Assembly: GCA_021732995.1 (NCBI GenBank)
Contig: JAKFWA010000086.1
Span: 62,001 to 126,000 of the forward strand
Direction of reading: 5' to 3'
Length of the DNA: 64,000 nt
From: Planctomycetaceae bacterium
GTDB taxonomy: Bacteria; Planctomycetota; Planctomycetia; Planctomycetales; Planctomycetaceae
Shown here: positions 16,860-25,526 of the stretch, in pieces
How the letters are laid out: each line of letters starts with the position of its first letter
Position numbering within the stretch: the stretch's first letter is position 1
Notes under the pieces: model-generated
Told to the model about the DNA's origin: nothing
Database searches by the model: none
What the model saw: the letters and a program-made list of their open reading frames with translations, nothing else
Program-made: the position numbers and the translations under genes

Positions 16860-18827
16860 TCACTGTTCGCTTGTCGGCGGGACGAAGCGGTAACGACGGC
16901 GACTGAGTTCCTCGCCAGCCGGCGAAGTCTGAGAATGCTCGAACTGGATGACGCCTAACGGAGTCTCTTCGCTGATCCATAAATCGCAGCGCAAGGAGAT
17001 CTCGCCGCCCCAGGTGGGACTCTTCCAACGCACTTGAGACGCCGCGCGCTGCGTGCGATAGGCGTCAGTCCGGTCTCCTATCTTCAGGTAACGAATTGCT
17101 CCGGGGGAATAGCTGCGATCCAGCGGCACGCCCCGCAGGAATGTCAGCACGTCGCCTCGACTCATTGTGGGCTCTGCGCGGAAGTCAACCAGGCACCGGT
17201 CGACCTTGTCACCCGCATAGAACCGGCCGACGTCCAGTCGCACGGTGAGTGATCGGGACGACTTGTGAGATTTGGTTTCGAACGTCACTGACTGCACCGT
17301 CCGTTCGCCGACTTTCTCGCGCTTTGGGGCCGTGACGATCAGACGTTCGACGTCCAGCGGAGCATTCGGATCGACGCTCGGGGCGACGAATTCCATGCGA
17401 GCGGACTCGGGCAATTCCACGAACCATGTTTGCAGGGCGCGGTCGAACGCGAACTGGGGAGGAGAATCCGAGTAGTCGATCCAGCCAGCGTCGGTCATGC
17501 GGCGAAACAGCCAGGATTCGGACCATGGATTCCGAGCTGCCAACTGAGATGAGTAGACCGAACCCATCATCAACAGCAGACAGACCGTCAGCCACATGCG
17601 GCGCCGTACTGCGACCTGCAATGCCGGAACCGCTGCCGCTAGCCAGAGGGGGCTCAACCACAGAATCCAGCGCAGTCCGAACGTGTTGCCGCCGTAGTTG
17701 TAGTTTTCCGTGCGCGTGAGATAGAAGCCGAGCACGGCGACAGTCAGTCCGAGGCTGATCCACGCCAGCGGCTCTTGCAGGGTCTGTTTCCAAAGCTTGC
17801 GTCGGCACCAGGTCAATATCGTCAGCAGGAAGAATGGCGTCAGGCTCAAGATGCCGTGATGCCCGATCGTGCAATGCATGAAGTAGACGAGCGGCGAGTC
17901 CAAGTTCCGGTCGAGTCCTCGGGGTTGCATCCAGTAGCTCGGAACGCCATTGCGGACGAAGAGATATTTCTCGGTTCCGTATGAGGCGTAGAACGGCTTC
18001 CAACTACCGGTCGCCAGGCCATTTGTGATGAAGTAGGCAGAGAGCGGAATCAACGCTGCTGGAATGAGCCATCTGAGTGTCAATTGCGGCGAACGGCGAA
18101 CGGCTAGAACGAAGCAGATGACTCCCAGAAGTGCCGCGGGCAGTTCAAAGCAAGCCGCAGCGGCGGCCCAGAACCCGGCGAACGCGTAGTCGGATCGACG
18201 CGGTTCATGATGAGTTGCCAGCATCCACAACGGTCGGAGCGCGAAGACCAGACATACGGCCGCGGGCGAGTGATTGTTGAGCGTCGTGGCATAGCTGGTC
18301 ACTAGCGTCCCGCAGCACAAAGATGTGAGTATGAGCGCTCGGGTTGTGGCGTCGTGGCTGAGTTCGCGGAGCAGTCGCGCAAAAGTCACGAAGCCAACGA
18401 CAGTCGGCAACCAGTTGATGACCAGCAGGCACAGATGGCTGGTGTCTTCTGTTTGATGGAAGAGATCCATGTCCGCCGTGGCACGCAGCACGGCGTACAC
18501 ACCGGCAACCATCACGGAGAGCAAGGGGGGCTTGGACGAGTAGAGGTGGCCTTCGTGTTGCACTTTGTCGATCGTGGACCAGGTCGACACCTGATCGATG
18601 TCGTCGATCTGGAATGTTCCCCGTTCGACCAGCGCCCAGACGGTAGCCCAGCGCGAGCGATCGTTTGCGCTCAGCAGCGGGCGGGCGGCAAACACGTTGG
18701 CCAGCAGCAGTGCGGCACCAAGTGCGATGATGAGCCAGTCGATTGATGAGAGCCCGAGCCAAAGCCGGCGCGGCAGCTCCACACGCGCGCCCTCCACGTA
18801 GTCTCGATCTCTGGCTTGCACGTGCAT
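16860..18827 (-). CDS. multi-pass membrane protein, GT39/ArnT-like glycosyltransferase (putative)
   Basis: 655 residues. About ten hydrophobic helices fill residues 25-430, with an early periplasmic-type loop DDIDQVSTW and GHLYSSKPPLLSVMVAGVYA. Tyr-Ser-Ser-Lys-Pro-Pro in the first loop resembles the acceptor region of GT39/PMT-like (dolichol/polyprenyl-phosphate sugar) transferases. The C-terminal 220 residues form a soluble, mostly beta domain. I infer transfer of a sugar from a polyprenyl-phosphate donor. The dolichyl-phosphate-mannose-synthase-like gene about 4 kb away would make such a donor. The exact family is uncertain. Confidence 0.7.
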   Translation of the reverse strand: MHVQARDRDYVEGARVELPRRLWLGLSSIDWLIIALGAALLLANVFAARPLLSANDRSRWATVWALVERGTFQIDDIDQVSTWSTIDKVQHEGHLYSSKPPLLSVMVAGVYAVLRATADMDLFHQTEDTSHLCLLVINWLPTVVGFVTFARLLRELSHDATTRALILTSLCCGTLVTSYATTLNNHSPAAVCLVFALRPLWMLATHHEPRRSDYAFAGFWAAAAACFELPAALLGVICFVLAVRRSPQLTLRWLIPAALIPLSAYFITNGLATGSWKPFYASYGTEKYLFVRNGVPSYWMQPRGLDRNLDSPLVYFMHCTIGHHGILSLTPFFLLTILTWCRRKLWKQTLQEPLAWISLGLTVAVLGFYLTRTENYNYGGNTFGLRWILWLSPLWLAAAVPALQVAVRRRMWLTVCLLLMMGSVYSSQLAARNPWSESWLFRRMTDAGWIDYSDSPPQFAFDRALQTWFVELPESARMEFVAPSVDPNAPLDVERLIVTAPKREKVGERTVQSVTFETKSHKSSRSLTVRLDVGRFYAGDKVDRCLVDFRAEPTMSRGDVLTFLRGVPLDRSYSPGAIRYLKIGDRTDAYRTQRAASQVRWKSPTWGGEISLRCDLWISEETPLGVIQFEHSQTSPAGEELSRRRYRFVPPTSEQ

Positions 18828-18855
18828 CGTTCCGTTCCGGGGACAAGATCAGGGT

Positions 18856-18875
18856 CTGAGGCATCAAGGCCTCAG
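18856..18875 (-). terminator. weak hairpin after the cyclophilin-RTX gene
   Basis: CTGAGGC / GCCTCAG, 7-bp perfect stem with 6-nt loop, about 60 nt past the stop at 18935 on the minus strand. It has no U-run, so termination is uncertain. Confidence 0.3.
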
Positions 18876-18934
18876 CACGCAGATTCGTCACCCGGACGAA
18901 GGCGTCAAGCGGACGACAAGTCGATCTGGCGATT

Positions 18935-21900
18935 TCAGAGCTGATCGATCCACGTTGGCAGTAAGGCGAAGGCGTTCGCGGTTGTGACATCGACGTTCGC
19001 CACGATTACCAGAGTGTCGGATGAGTCCGTTTCGTAGGTGTCCGCGCTGCCTCCGCCGTTCAGCGAATCGACTCCGTCAGCGCCAGCGACGGTGGAATTC
19101 CCACGACCGCCGCCGCTCAGTGTGTCCGCCAGCGATCCGCCCAGCAAAGTGTCGTTTCCCTGCCCGCCTAGAAGGACGACGGGCACCGCTGACATCTGTG
19201 CGTTCAGCGAGTTGTTGCCTGCGCCGCCGACGAGTGCGATGCGTTCAATATTGGTGACAGTTTCGGTTCCGGTTGCCGCCGACGAGATTTGCAGGCCGTT
19301 GACGGCGAAATCCGAATCAGCCTTTTCGTAGAAGTAATCAGTGCCTGCGCCGCCATCCAGCAAGTCGGCGGAGCCGCCTCCGGACAATACGTCGTCACCG
19401 CCGCCGCCGTTGATGACATCGCCTTTGCTGCCTCCGAGCAGCGTGTCATTGCCACCTTCCCCTGACAGGAGCAGGGCGAGATTCGTCTGACGGGCGTCGA
19501 ACAGATTGGCGCTCGCACCACCGACAAGATTCAGCCGTTCCACATTGGCAAATGTGTCCGCGCCGAGAGCCGCTGAAGACATCGTTGAACCCAGCACGAT
19601 CACATTCCCATCAACGATTTCATTGATGCGATCCGTATCAGTGCCGCCGTTGATCACGTCATCGCCGAGACTACCTGCCAGAATATCGGCACCGGCGTGC
19701 CCATTCAGGCTGTCGTTGCCTGCATCTCCAGACAGGATATCGGCTCCGTTACCACCATTGAGGATGTCGTTGCCGCCGAGGCCCCAGATCTTATCGTCGC
19801 CATCGTCGCCGCTAAGTGTGTCGTTCGCCCCGTTGCCTTGAATCGTGTCATCTCCGGCACCCCCGGAGAGTGATCCCGCTTCGGTCTGGCCGTTGATGTA
19901 GTCGTTTCCGGCTCCGCCATTGATCGTGTCGGCACCCGCGCCGCCGACGATCGCATCATTTCCGTCGTCACCAGAGATTGAGTCATCTCCGTTCTGACCG
20001 TTTAACTGGTCGTTGTCTCCGCCGCCATTGAGCGTGTCATTGCCGCTGCCCGTCAGAATCGTGTCGGATCCGGCCAGACCATTGACGAGATCCGCTCCAG
20101 CCAAGGTCAGGATGGAGTCAGGGCCATTCGTGCCGGTAATGGAATCGTTACCGCCGCCGCCGAGCAGAGTCGTAACGCCCGTGCTGGTGAAGCCGCTGGC
20201 GTTGATTACGTCGCGCATGAGGCCGCCAGACAGGCTGGCGAGTTCAATGCCGCTCAACATGTCCGTAGAAATCGTTGAACTGGCCTGCGTTACTGTCAGC
20301 GAAGAGTTGGTCAGTGTGATCGTGCGAGTTTGCCCGGCGACATTGTCCGTGTAGGCGACTTCAACCAGCAGATCTGTTCCTGCTCCGCCGTCGATCGAGT
20401 CGTTCCCTCCACCGCCGGTGATCGTGTCGTTGCCGCTGCCACCGAGGAGAGTTGTGGTGCCGCTGCTGGTGAAACCGCCGGCATTGATCTCGTCACTCAT
20501 CGCGCCGCCGGACAAGCTGGCGAGTTCAATGCCGCTCAATGTGTCCGCTGAAATGGTTGAACTGGCCTGTGTCACGGTCAGCGCGGAGTTGGTCAGCGTG
20601 ATCGTGCGAGTTTGCCCGGCGACTTCGTCGGTGTAAGCAACTTCATTCAGCAGATCTGTTCCCGCCCCGCCATCAATCGAGTCATTACCAGCACCGCCCG
20701 CCAGCGTGTCGTTGCCACCACCACCCGTCAGCGTGTCGTTGCCAGCTTGTCCTTCCAGAGCATCCCCTGTGGCGCCGCTGATCAGGATGTCGTTGTCGTT
20801 GCCACCTTGCAGTTTGACTCCGATAGTGAACTTCGAATCGAGCAGGGTGCTGGTCAGTTTGTCATTGCCAGCGCCGGAGTTAACTACCAGCGAAGCGGTG
20901 GGAGCGGTGAAGTAGAGGGGCACATTCCCTGCACTGGTCAGCAGCGATACTGAGTTCGCTGCGGTGGGATCGTCGCCAATAATGACATCATCGGCCGATG
21001 CGCCGAACTGGAACGTACGGTTCGTGGCTGCCAAGGCATCCAGCAGTCCTTCCAGTTTCGAATAGGAGATCGTGTTACTGTCGAGCGTCATCGATCCGGA
21101 TGTAGCGTTGGCCGGCAAGTGTGTCACGGCGGCAATTGCCGCAGAATTTCCGCCGACCTGCAGGGTGTTAGCCCCGGCGCCACCAGCGATACTGATGCCA
21201 CCTGACGGAATCGGATTCCCGCCAGAGAAGTCGATAACGAAGCTGTCGGCATCATTCGACCCGAGCATCGTCAGAGTGGTGACGCTGGATAACAGCGCGA
21301 TCTGTGCGACCTTCCCATTGATTCGAATTTCAATGTTGTTGCCGCTGCGGACGATGGAAAAGGCGTCAGCCTTGCCGTCATTGATCTGGCTGGTTGACGG
21401 ATGGTCGGTTCCGGAGATCGTCAGAGGTGAAGCCGCGGCAAGAATGGACAGTCTGGGTACTTGATAGTCGATCGCCGACGGTGAAACTCCAGTCGCGACG
21501 GTGAATGGCTGGTCGCCGGTCAGACCGTTGCTCGGCGTGAGATTCACGACACCGGTATTGAAGTCGACGCTATAGGCAAGGTTTTGATGGGCCGTGGTTG
21601 GCACGGTGAGATTGTTAGCCGCCAATGATGTCTGACTCAGGTAGAACGCCGCGTTACCCTCAACATCAATTGCCTGCAGAGGGAACGTGAACGCTGTATT
21701 GACGAGAGTTCGCAGCTTCGGAATGTCCGCCAGGAAAGGATTTCCGTTGGTGGTATCTGGCGTCACTGACGCAATGAACTGTCGTTGAGCAGTGTTCCCG
21801 TCTGGATCGCGGACAGTCACGGTAATCGTGACGGAGCCCGATGTGCCTTCCGGTGCTTTGAGGAACAGGACACCGTTTTGAGTGTCCGTGAAGACTTCCA

Positions 21901-22642
21901 CATTGCTGACGACGACATTCGTCTGTGGTGCGTCCGTGGAACTGTTCACCGGGACGTTGCTGATCGTTTCTCGAACCGATTCCCCGGTGGTCAATACTCC
22001 AAAGATCGAATGCTGGAAGTCGAGATGCCGCTGTGCTCCTTCAGTGATGAAAAATTGCGAGTCGTTAGTGTCGTCGAGCGTTTTGGCCATCGAGAGCAGG
22101 CCAGTGCGATTGTGCTGCAGATCGATATCGAACTGATCATCGAAGTCACCCAGCGACGAGCCGCCGGTTCCAGGCGGATTTCCCAACGGATCACCACCCT
22201 GAATCACAAAGTTGTTGATGACGCGATGAAACTTCGAGCCATTGTAGAAGTCCGAATTCGCCAACTGGATGATATGGTTGGTGACGCGCGGAGCACGGTC
22301 TTCAAACAACTGAAACGTCATCGTGCCGAAGTTGGTGACGTCCATCTTCAGGCTGCGATTACCGGTCGGAATCTGAGTGGCCACGGCCGCATTGTTGCTG
22401 GTGGCTGTGAAGGTCAGTGGCTGATTGTCCGTGTCGAAACCGTTGAGCGGAATGATGAGCGGCGAACCGGCCAGCACCGTCACGTTGCTGATTGCTGCCA
22501 GCGTCGGAGCTGCCAGAACGTGCCGCGATTCCAGTGTCTGTGCGGCGACTTCGACGGCTACGGGCGTTTGGGACTTGCTTCGAATTGATGACCTGCGCTG
22601 TGCTTTTCCACCGAACCACTCACGCCAAGAAATCCGTTTCAT
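18935..22642 (-). CDS. giant secreted protein: LEPR-XLL-like N-terminus, cyclophilin domain, cadherin/Ig-like region, RTX calcium-binding repeats
   Basis: 1235 residues. LESRHVLAA (37-45) matches the LEPR-XLL-type N-terminal motif of large planctomycete surface proteins. A short Ig/cadherin-like strand set follows. Residues about 98-252 are a full cyclophilin-type peptidyl-prolyl isomerase domain with FHRVINNFVIQGGD (R140), LLSMAKT, DSQFFIT and HSIFGVLTTG, so the active-site Arg, Gln and Phe positions are kept. About 255-590 are further beta-sandwich regions. About 590-1200 carry many GGxGxDxLxGG nonapeptides that bind calcium in a parallel beta-roll, with a 94-residue block duplicated in tandem (20164-20727). 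The architecture predicts an extracellular or surface protein, possibly type-I-secreted. The role of the isomerase domain is unknown. Confidence 0.9.
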   Translation of the reverse strand: MKRISWREWFGGKAQRRSSIRSKSQTPVAVEVAAQTLESRHVLAAPTLAAISNVTVLAGSPLIIPLNGFDTDNQPLTFTATSNNAAVATQIPTGNRSLKMDVTNFGTMTFQLFEDRAPRVTNHIIQLANSDFYNGSKFHRVINNFVIQGGDPLGNPPGTGGSSLGDFDDQFDIDLQHNRTGLLSMAKTLDDTNDSQFFITEGAQRHLDFQHSIFGVLTTGESVRETISNVPVNSSTDAPQTNVVVSNVEVFTDTQNGVLFLKAPEGTSGSVTITVTVRDPDGNTAQRQFIASVTPDTTNGNPFLADIPKLRTLVNTAFTFPLQAIDVEGNAAFYLSQTSLAANNLTVPTTAHQNLAYSVDFNTGVVNLTPSNGLTGDQPFTVATGVSPSAIDYQVPRLSILAAASPLTISGTDHPSTSQINDGKADAFSIVRSGNNIEIRINGKVAQIALLSSVTTLTMLGSNDADSFVIDFSGGNPIPSGGISIAGGAGANTLQVGGNSAAIAAVTHLPANATSGSMTLDSNTISYSKLEGLLDALAATNRTFQFGASADDVIIGDDPTAANSVSLLTSAGNVPLYFTAPTASLVVNSGAGNDKLTSTLLDSKFTIGVKLQGGNDNDILISGATGDALEGQAGNDTLTGGGGNDTLAGGAGNDSIDGGAGTDLLNEVAYTDEVAGQTRTITLTNSALTVTQASSTISADTLSGIELASLSGGAMSDEINAGGFTSSGTTTLLGGSGNDTITGGGGNDSIDGGAGTDLLVEVAYTDNVAGQTRTITLTNSSLTVTQASSTISTDMLSGIELASLSGGLMRDVINASGFTSTGVTTLLGGGGNDSITGTNGPDSILTLAGADLVNGLAGSDTILTGSGNDTLNGGGDNDQLNGQNGDDSISGDDGNDAIVGGAGADTINGGAGNDYINGQTEAGSLSGGAGDDTIQGNGANDTLSGDDGDDKIWGLGGNDILNGGNGADILSGDAGNDSLNGHAGADILAGSLGDDVINGGTDTDRINEIVDGNVIVLGSTMSSAALGADTFANVERLNLVGGASANLFDARQTNLALLLSGEGGNDTLLGGSKGDVINGGGGDDVLSGGGSADLLDGGAGTDYFYEKADSDFAVNGLQISSAATGTETVTNIERIALVGGAGNNSLNAQMSAVPVVLLGGQGNDTLLGGSLADTLSGGGRGNSTVAGADGVDSLNGGGSADTYETDSSDTLVIVANVDVTTANAFALLPTWIDQL
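20164..20727 (-). repeat. tandem 282-bp duplication inside the RTX gene
   Basis: Two consecutive copies with a 282-bp period (94 codons) encode near-identical blocks (DGGAGTDLL, VAGQTRTITLTNS, SGIELASLSGG). Example anchors are GCCGCTCAA at 20249 and 20531. The reading frame is preserved, and the copies differ at scattered positions. Confidence 0.85.
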
Positions 22643-22787
22643 TCGTGTTTACCTTCGTATCCTCTGACAGATTCTGACGACTGGCGGGGGCTTATAGACG
22701 CGCAGGGCGATTCCTTGAGAGATCAACTTTTGATGTGTTTGGATCCCAGGGAGAGATGATCTGCGAGGGCCGGGGCGCTGTCACGAC

Positions 22788-23540
22788 CTAATTGAGGGTG
22801 ACGCGGCGGCGGAAGAGTCGATCCAGTCCGAGGCGGAAGATGTTCCACAGAGCGGCCACGGACTCTTTCCAATTGATTTTGGACGTTCCGGCGCGGCGGT
22901 CTTCGAAGATGATCGGTTCTTCGCGGAAGGTGCAGCCGACTCGGCGGCACATGTACAGAATCTCTTCCTGGAACGAATAGCCGCGAGAGCGGACCTGAGC
23001 GAAGTCCAGCAGGGCGAGTTTGGAAACTCGATAGCAGCGGAAGCTGCCGCTGTTGTCGCGGTTAGATAAACCGAGAAACAGCCGCGCGTAGAAATTGATG
23101 CCGGAACTCATGAAGTAGCGCTTCCAGTTCCAGCCGACGACTCCGCCGCCGGGGATGTAGCGCGAGCCGATGCCGACATCGACCGTGTCGAGGCAGGACC
23201 TCAAGACCGGGATGTAGCGCGGATGATGGCTGAAATCGGCATCCATGTTCACGAGCTGGTCGTAATCGTGCTCGATGCCGTACCGAAACCCGGCGACCGT
23301 AGCCGAACCAAGGCCCAGCTTGCCGGAGCGATGGAGAGCGTGAATGCGCGCGTCTTTCGCAGCCATCTCGTCGGCCAGCCGCCCGGTCCCATCTGGCGAA
23401 TTGTCGTCCACCACGAGCACATCAGCATCGGGGACAAATTGGTGAATCTCGGCGATCAGCGCCGGCAGATTCTCAAGTTCATTGTACGTGCAAAGGGTGA
23501 TCAGCAGCCGAGACCCGCCCGTCGAATTGGCGTCTGCCAC
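22788..23540 (-). CDS. polyprenol-phosphate mannosyltransferase-like GT2 glycosyltransferase
   Basis: 250 residues from a GTG start at 23540, which has GGAG eight bases upstream. A longer ATG frame from 23771 would overlap the peroxidase gene and add non-conserved sequence. It shows GT2 features: LLITLCTYNELENLPALI, VLVVDDNSPDGTG, HRSGKLGLGSATVAGFRYG, MDADFSHHPRYIP and GSRYIPGGGVVGWNWKR, then GYSFQEEILYMCRR and FEDRRAGTSKIN. This matches dolichyl-phosphate mannose synthase (DPM1-like) without a C-terminal membrane anchor. It should transfer a sugar from a nucleotide donor to a polyprenyl phosphate, feeding membrane enzymes such as the GT39-like protein. It sits behind the peroxidase terminator. 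Confidence 0.88.
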   Translation of the reverse strand: MADANSTGGSRLLITLCTYNELENLPALIAEIHQFVPDADVLVVDDNSPDGTGRLADEMAAKDARIHALHRSGKLGLGSATVAGFRYGIEHDYDQLVNMDADFSHHPRYIPVLRSCLDTVDVGIGSRYIPGGGVVGWNWKRYFMSSGINFYARLFLGLSNRDNSGSFRCYRVSKLALLDFAQVRSRGYSFQEEILYMCRRVGCTFREEPIIFEDRRAGTSKINWKESVAALWNIFRLGLDRLFRRRVTLN

Positions 23541-23548
23541 AACGAGGA

Positions 23549-23552
23549 CTCC
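23549..23552 (-). promoter_or_regulatory. Shine-Dalgarno GGAG deciding the GTG start of the DPM1-like gene
   Basis: GGAG with an 8-nt spacer to GTG at 23540, directly following the U-rich tract (TTTCGCTTTT) of the upstream hairpin. Confidence 0.7.
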
Positions 23553-23560
23553 AAAAGCGA

Positions 23561-23592
23561 AACCGGGCAGAGCACTGCATGCCTGCCCGGTT
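23561..23592 (-). terminator. hairpin terminator after the glutathione peroxidase gene
   Basis: Perfect 10-bp stem AACCGGGCAG / CTGCCCGGTT with a 12-nt loop. On the minus strand it is followed by TTTCGCTTTTGG. It ends the peroxidase transcript and lies just upstream of the next gene's ribosome-binding site. Confidence 0.7.
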
Positions 23593-23670
23593 CGGTAACT
23601 CACGACGCGCGGGCTTCGTGACCGCGGTCTGATTGACGATCTGCGATGGGCCTTTTGCCCGATCCGACAA

Positions 23671-24255
23671 TTACTTCTTGGCCAGTTCAGCTTCGATGGC
23701 GCTGACGACTTCCGGAGCATCCGGCTTGACGCCAGTGCGGAAGCGAGCGGCCACGGAACCGTCCTTAGCAATCAGGAATTTCTCGAAGTTCCACTTCACA
23801 GGACCGAAGTCCTTGATGCCAGCTTTTTCGGAGGTCAGGTACTTGAACAGCGGAGCAGCCTTTTCGCCGTTCACGTCGACCTTGGACAGCATGTCGAACT
23901 TCACGCCGTAGTTCTTCTGGCAGAATTCGCCGATTTCTTCATCGGAACCTGGCTCCTGCTTGCCGAACTGGTTGCAGGGCACGCCGACAATGGCCAAGCC
24001 CTTGTCATTGTACTTCTCGTGCAACGCTTCGAGTTGTTCGTACTGGGGTGTCGCGCCGCACTTGCTGGCGACGTTGACGATCAACAGCACTTTGCCCTTG
24101 TACTTGTCTTCCAGGTCCACGGTCTTGCCCGTGAGCGTCTTCATCTTGTTGTCGAGAACGGGATTCTTCTTAGCAGTTCCCTTCTCTTCCGCATTTACGA
24201 GACCAGCCATCAACGCGACTCCTAAAACACACGCAAGGGTCTGACGCACTTTCAT
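23671..24255 (-). CDS. exported glutathione-peroxidase family protein (cysteine type)
   Basis: 194 residues from ATG 24255, preceded by AAGGAG at 5 nt. The longer in-frame ATG at 24480 is rejected because it lacks a ribosome-binding site and would precede the signal peptide (MKVRQTLACVLGVALMAGLVNA). The GPx fold shows NVASKCGATPQY with peroxidatic Cys66 rather than selenocysteine, VPCNQFGKQEPG with Gln96, and PVKWNFEKFL with Trp155/Asn156, giving the full catalytic tetrad. Such enzymes usually use thioredoxin rather than glutathione. The signal peptide places it outside the cytoplasm. Confidence 0.94.
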   Translation of the reverse strand: MKVRQTLACVLGVALMAGLVNAEEKGTAKKNPVLDNKMKTLTGKTVDLEDKYKGKVLLIVNVASKCGATPQYEQLEALHEKYNDKGLAIVGVPCNQFGKQEPGSDEEIGEFCQKNYGVKFDMLSKVDVNGEKAAPLFKYLTSEKAGIKDFGPVKWNFEKFLIAKDGSVAARFRTGVKPDAPEVVSAIEAELAKK

Positions 24256-24750
24256 GGTTGCTCCTTGGGTTGATGCACCCAACTGGGGATGACACGGGCC
24301 GGAGACTGTTACGTCGCGGCACTCAGTAACGGTGGGAGGATGTTGGCTCGTCCCTGAACCGGCAGGTTCACACATGGCCGAATCCGGCTGGAAGTAGCGT
24401 AGTGATTTGCGCTTTCGAGTGCAGTCATCCGCGATTTCGCCCCAACGCACGACTCCGCCAGTTTGCGCACCAGGGTGCACGACAGCCTTGGCAAGTCAGG
24501 CATGACCGGAATGCAGTTTTAGTAGACACGACGTTACCACCGTTGCAATCGGATGGTCGCGTCTTTTGGCAAGGTTATCCCAGTTTCCCCCGGAAGGTGC
24601 GCCAGCAACACCGTTCTTCGAAAAACGTAAGACCTCTCTCCGCACGGCAAGGGTGCGAGGAATCACGTGCTAGGTTCTCGATGTCTTCGGTTCGCCGGAG
24701 AGATCACTGACACCGTCGGACTGAGTCCGACCGAGACGGGGTAGGGACCG
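24256..24750. other. divergent intergenic region
   Basis: About 495 bp between the peroxidase gene (-) and a conserved unknown gene (+). A small TGAACC-GGCA-GGTTCA hairpin lies near 24355-24370. No tRNA or supported ORF is visible; the 102-codon ORF at 24402-24710 is Arg-rich and looks non-coding. Confidence 0.45.
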
Positions 24751-25434
24751 ATGAGTTACCTGCAGAAGTTCATTAAAAACAAATACCGCGATGGCCAGGC
24801 TCAGCGGGGCGCCAGCAGCTTTGCGAATCTGACTGAGGATCAGTTGGAGACCCATCTGCGAATTGCGCGGTACGGCAGCTTCATGCTGACTGACGCGGTT
24901 CGGCCCTCTTATGACCTGCAAGTCGTACCTGGTGCTGGTTTCCGCCATGACAAGTATCGGGATGAAGCAACTGGGGTAGAGATTCCGGTTGTAATGGCTG
25001 CGGCGTCTCGCGAACGCATCATGGACATCTTCATGGAGATGCTGGATCACCTCGGCGACGAGGTGGACGTCATCCTGGAGACCAGTCACGAATGCGAACA
25101 CGGCGGCCATGACGACCTGACCCGCGAAGGCATGGAACTGCCGATCCTGAAAAGCATTCTGTACGACTATGAAGATCTGCTGCTGGACGACGGCTGCATG
25201 GGCATTGCGATTGTGAATCCGCGGATCCCGGTTGAAGTGCAGTTCGACGAGCACAAGATCCTGATCGGCTATGGCAAGAACTTGCGGAGCTTTGAGAACG
25301 TCTTCGACGATCATGGCCTCGTGTGCTCCGAGGAGTTGAAGTTCATCACCGAAGCTGAGCACGTGCACTCTTCCAGCGAAGAGTTTCTGCGTCGCTTCCA
25401 AAACCTGAAGTACGATCTCGGCATCGACGAGTAA
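24751..25434 (+). CDS. conserved-looking cytosolic protein of unknown function
   Basis: 227 residues, acidic, no signal peptide or membrane segment, and no recognised domain. It has an N-terminal helical part (SYLQKFIKNKYRDG), a hydrophilic central part with ILETSHECEHGGHDDLTREGMELP (three His and one Cys close together, which could bind metal), and alternating alpha/beta segments (DGCMGIAIVNPRIPVEVQFDEHKILIGY). The even composition, clean GGG-rich leader and strong downstream terminator support a real, expressed gene. The alpha/beta part might be a small adaptor or ligand-binding fold, but I assign no function. Confidence 0.75.
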   Translation: MSYLQKFIKNKYRDGQAQRGASSFANLTEDQLETHLRIARYGSFMLTDAVRPSYDLQVVPGAGFRHDKYRDEATGVEIPVVMAAASRERIMDIFMEMLDHLGDEVDVILETSHECEHGGHDDLTREGMELPILKSILYDYEDLLLDDGCMGIAIVNPRIPVEVQFDEHKILIGYGKNLRSFENVFDDHGLVCSEELKFITEAEHVHSSSEEFLRRFQNLKYDLGIDE

Positions 25435-25456
25435 GTTCCAACGTTCGACCAATACG

Positions 25457-25510
25457 AAGGCCCTGTTGAGTTGCCGCTCATTGCGCAACTCAACAGGGCC
25501 TTTGGTTTTT
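25457..25510 (+). terminator. strong intrinsic terminator
   Basis: Perfect 17-bp inverted repeat (AAGGCCCTGTTGAGTTG / CAACTCAACAGGGCCTT) with 12-nt loop and a TTTGGTTTTT tail on the plus strand. It ends the 24751-25434 gene. It also lies just past the convergent DUF1549 gene but lacks a U-tract on that strand. Confidence 0.95.
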
Positions 25511-25526
25511 AGGATGGGCGTTCAAA

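Noticed and set aside
18935-20900. Repetitive DNA as a CRISPR array
   Set aside because: Repeats are in frame, degenerate and encode GGxGxDxLx RTX units; no constant repeat with unique spacers.
23541-23771. N-terminal extension of the DPM1-like protein from ATG 23771
   Set aside because: Would overlap the peroxidase coding region and add Ser/Arg-rich non-conserved sequence; the GTG at 23540 has a good GGAG.
24402-24710. 102-codon ORF in the peroxidase upstream region
   Set aside because: Arg-rich, no ribosome-binding site, no domain and overlaps the expected promoter region.
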